31,734 nucleotides of DNA from Basidiobolus ranarum (taxonomy: Eukaryota > Basidiobolomycota > Basidiobolomycetes > Basidiobolales). This document shows positions 31,221-31,734 of the stretch, one piece after another. The DNA lies in the NCBI GenBank assembly GCA_040143965.1, contig JASJQH010000088.1, positions 1 through 31,734 of the forward strand, written 5' to 3'. The notes below the pieces were generated by a model, which saw only the letters and a program-made list of their open reading frames with translations, ran no database searches and was not told where the DNA came from. Made by a program: the position numbers and the translations under genes. The stretch's first letter is position 1; every line of letters starts with the position of its first letter.

Positions 31221-31734
31221 GCATCCTACAAGTGTTATTAATATATGAGTCACCTCACTCTACCATACCAAATGGTTACTTACCCGTTACTTTGGTTACT
31301 CGTTACCCTTCCTGTTACCCCACCCATTGGCTCAATTGTTAATAAATTCAACACTGATAACAATGCTCATTATATGTAGTAACATGCAGCTGTCAACACT
31401 CATAGAGTTGGCATCTATCTTATCGTATTCAAGCATTGGTGTATTTATTTTGCATGTTCTCTTCTCTGTTGCCAAGACAGTTAGATCCAGTATCTGAATA
31501 TGTTGTGCATTCTAATTCAGCACTCTCTGACAGATTGTGCTTCAATATGATGACCTGTATAATATAACCAAGGCCTGACATCCCATGACTAACAACCTAT
31601 GCCACTGTGGAACAAATATAATTAAACCTGAAGATTACTCATTCCAAACTACGGTACAGTTCAAGTTGCTTTTACATTTTTTTCATAAGCAACTGTTTCC
31701 TCTTGAGCAACAAAGATCAAGGAAGAAATCTGAA
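31221..31734. other. 3' flank of lipase gene, no gene seen
   Basis: About 510 bp. Positions 31273-31318 carry several GTTAC(CC) words in a row (GGTTACTTACCCGTTAC and relatives), a degenerate short repeat. The rest is AT-rich with no recognised feature. Confidence 0.5.

Noticed and set aside
1-31734. CRISPR arrays, operons, bacterial ribosome sites
   Set aside because: The window is intron-rich eukaryotic DNA and no regularly spaced repeats of that kind are present.

Overview
This is a eukaryotic window, most probably from an early-diverging (zygomycete-grade) fungus. The evidence is AT-rich DNA, many short introns (mostly 50-80 nt) with gt..ag ends, TTAGGG-type telomere motifs, and fungal genes: a BCK1-type MAPKKK, an RLM1/MEF2-type MADS factor, a Mei2-like RNA-binding protein and ICP55. 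A SETD7-like MORN-SET protein, familiar from animals and not one I associate with Dikarya, also argues for a deep fungal lineage. The phylum cannot be fixed from the sequence alone.

Layout. Positions 1-990 hold two copies of a ~137-bp repeat ending in TGTTAGGG. Positions 986-4748 hold two decayed, oppositely oriented Ty1/copia fossils with two related LTR copies between them. Positions 4749-6123 show no gene. From 6124 on there are well-resolved genes: Mei2-like (minus, 9 exons, 631 aa), BCK1-type MAPKKK (plus, 15 exons, 1126 aa), RLM1-type MADS (plus, 6 exons, 337 aa), a doubtful small two-exon gene (minus, 84 aa), SETD7-like methyltransferase (minus, 8 exons, 361 aa), ribosomal protein eS27 (minus, 2 exons, 84 aa), ICP55/XPNPEP3 aminopeptidase (minus, 15 exons, 480 aa), an unrecognised 203-aa protein (plus), sigma-like glutathione S-transferase (plus, 8 exons, 219 aa), a secreted CHAP-domain protein (plus, no intron, 233 aa) and a secreted class 3 lipase (plus, 3 exons, 318 aa). 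Exon models were built by hand. Every junction keeps reading phase and joins conserved family motifs.

How the genes relate. The MAPKKK and the MADS factor are neighbours and, in yeast, stand at the top and bottom of the cell wall integrity cascade. The right end carries two predicted secreted enzymes (CHAP, lipase), with the GST just before them. The rest are unrelated housekeeping or regulatory genes.

The most notable points are the SETD7-like protein in a fungal setting, an intronless secreted CHAP protein of bacterial type, start codons cut off in tiny first exons (3 nt in ICP55, 6 nt in eS27), a 21-nt frame-neutral microexon in the MAPKKK, and an excess of TTAGGG motifs in intergenic DNA.
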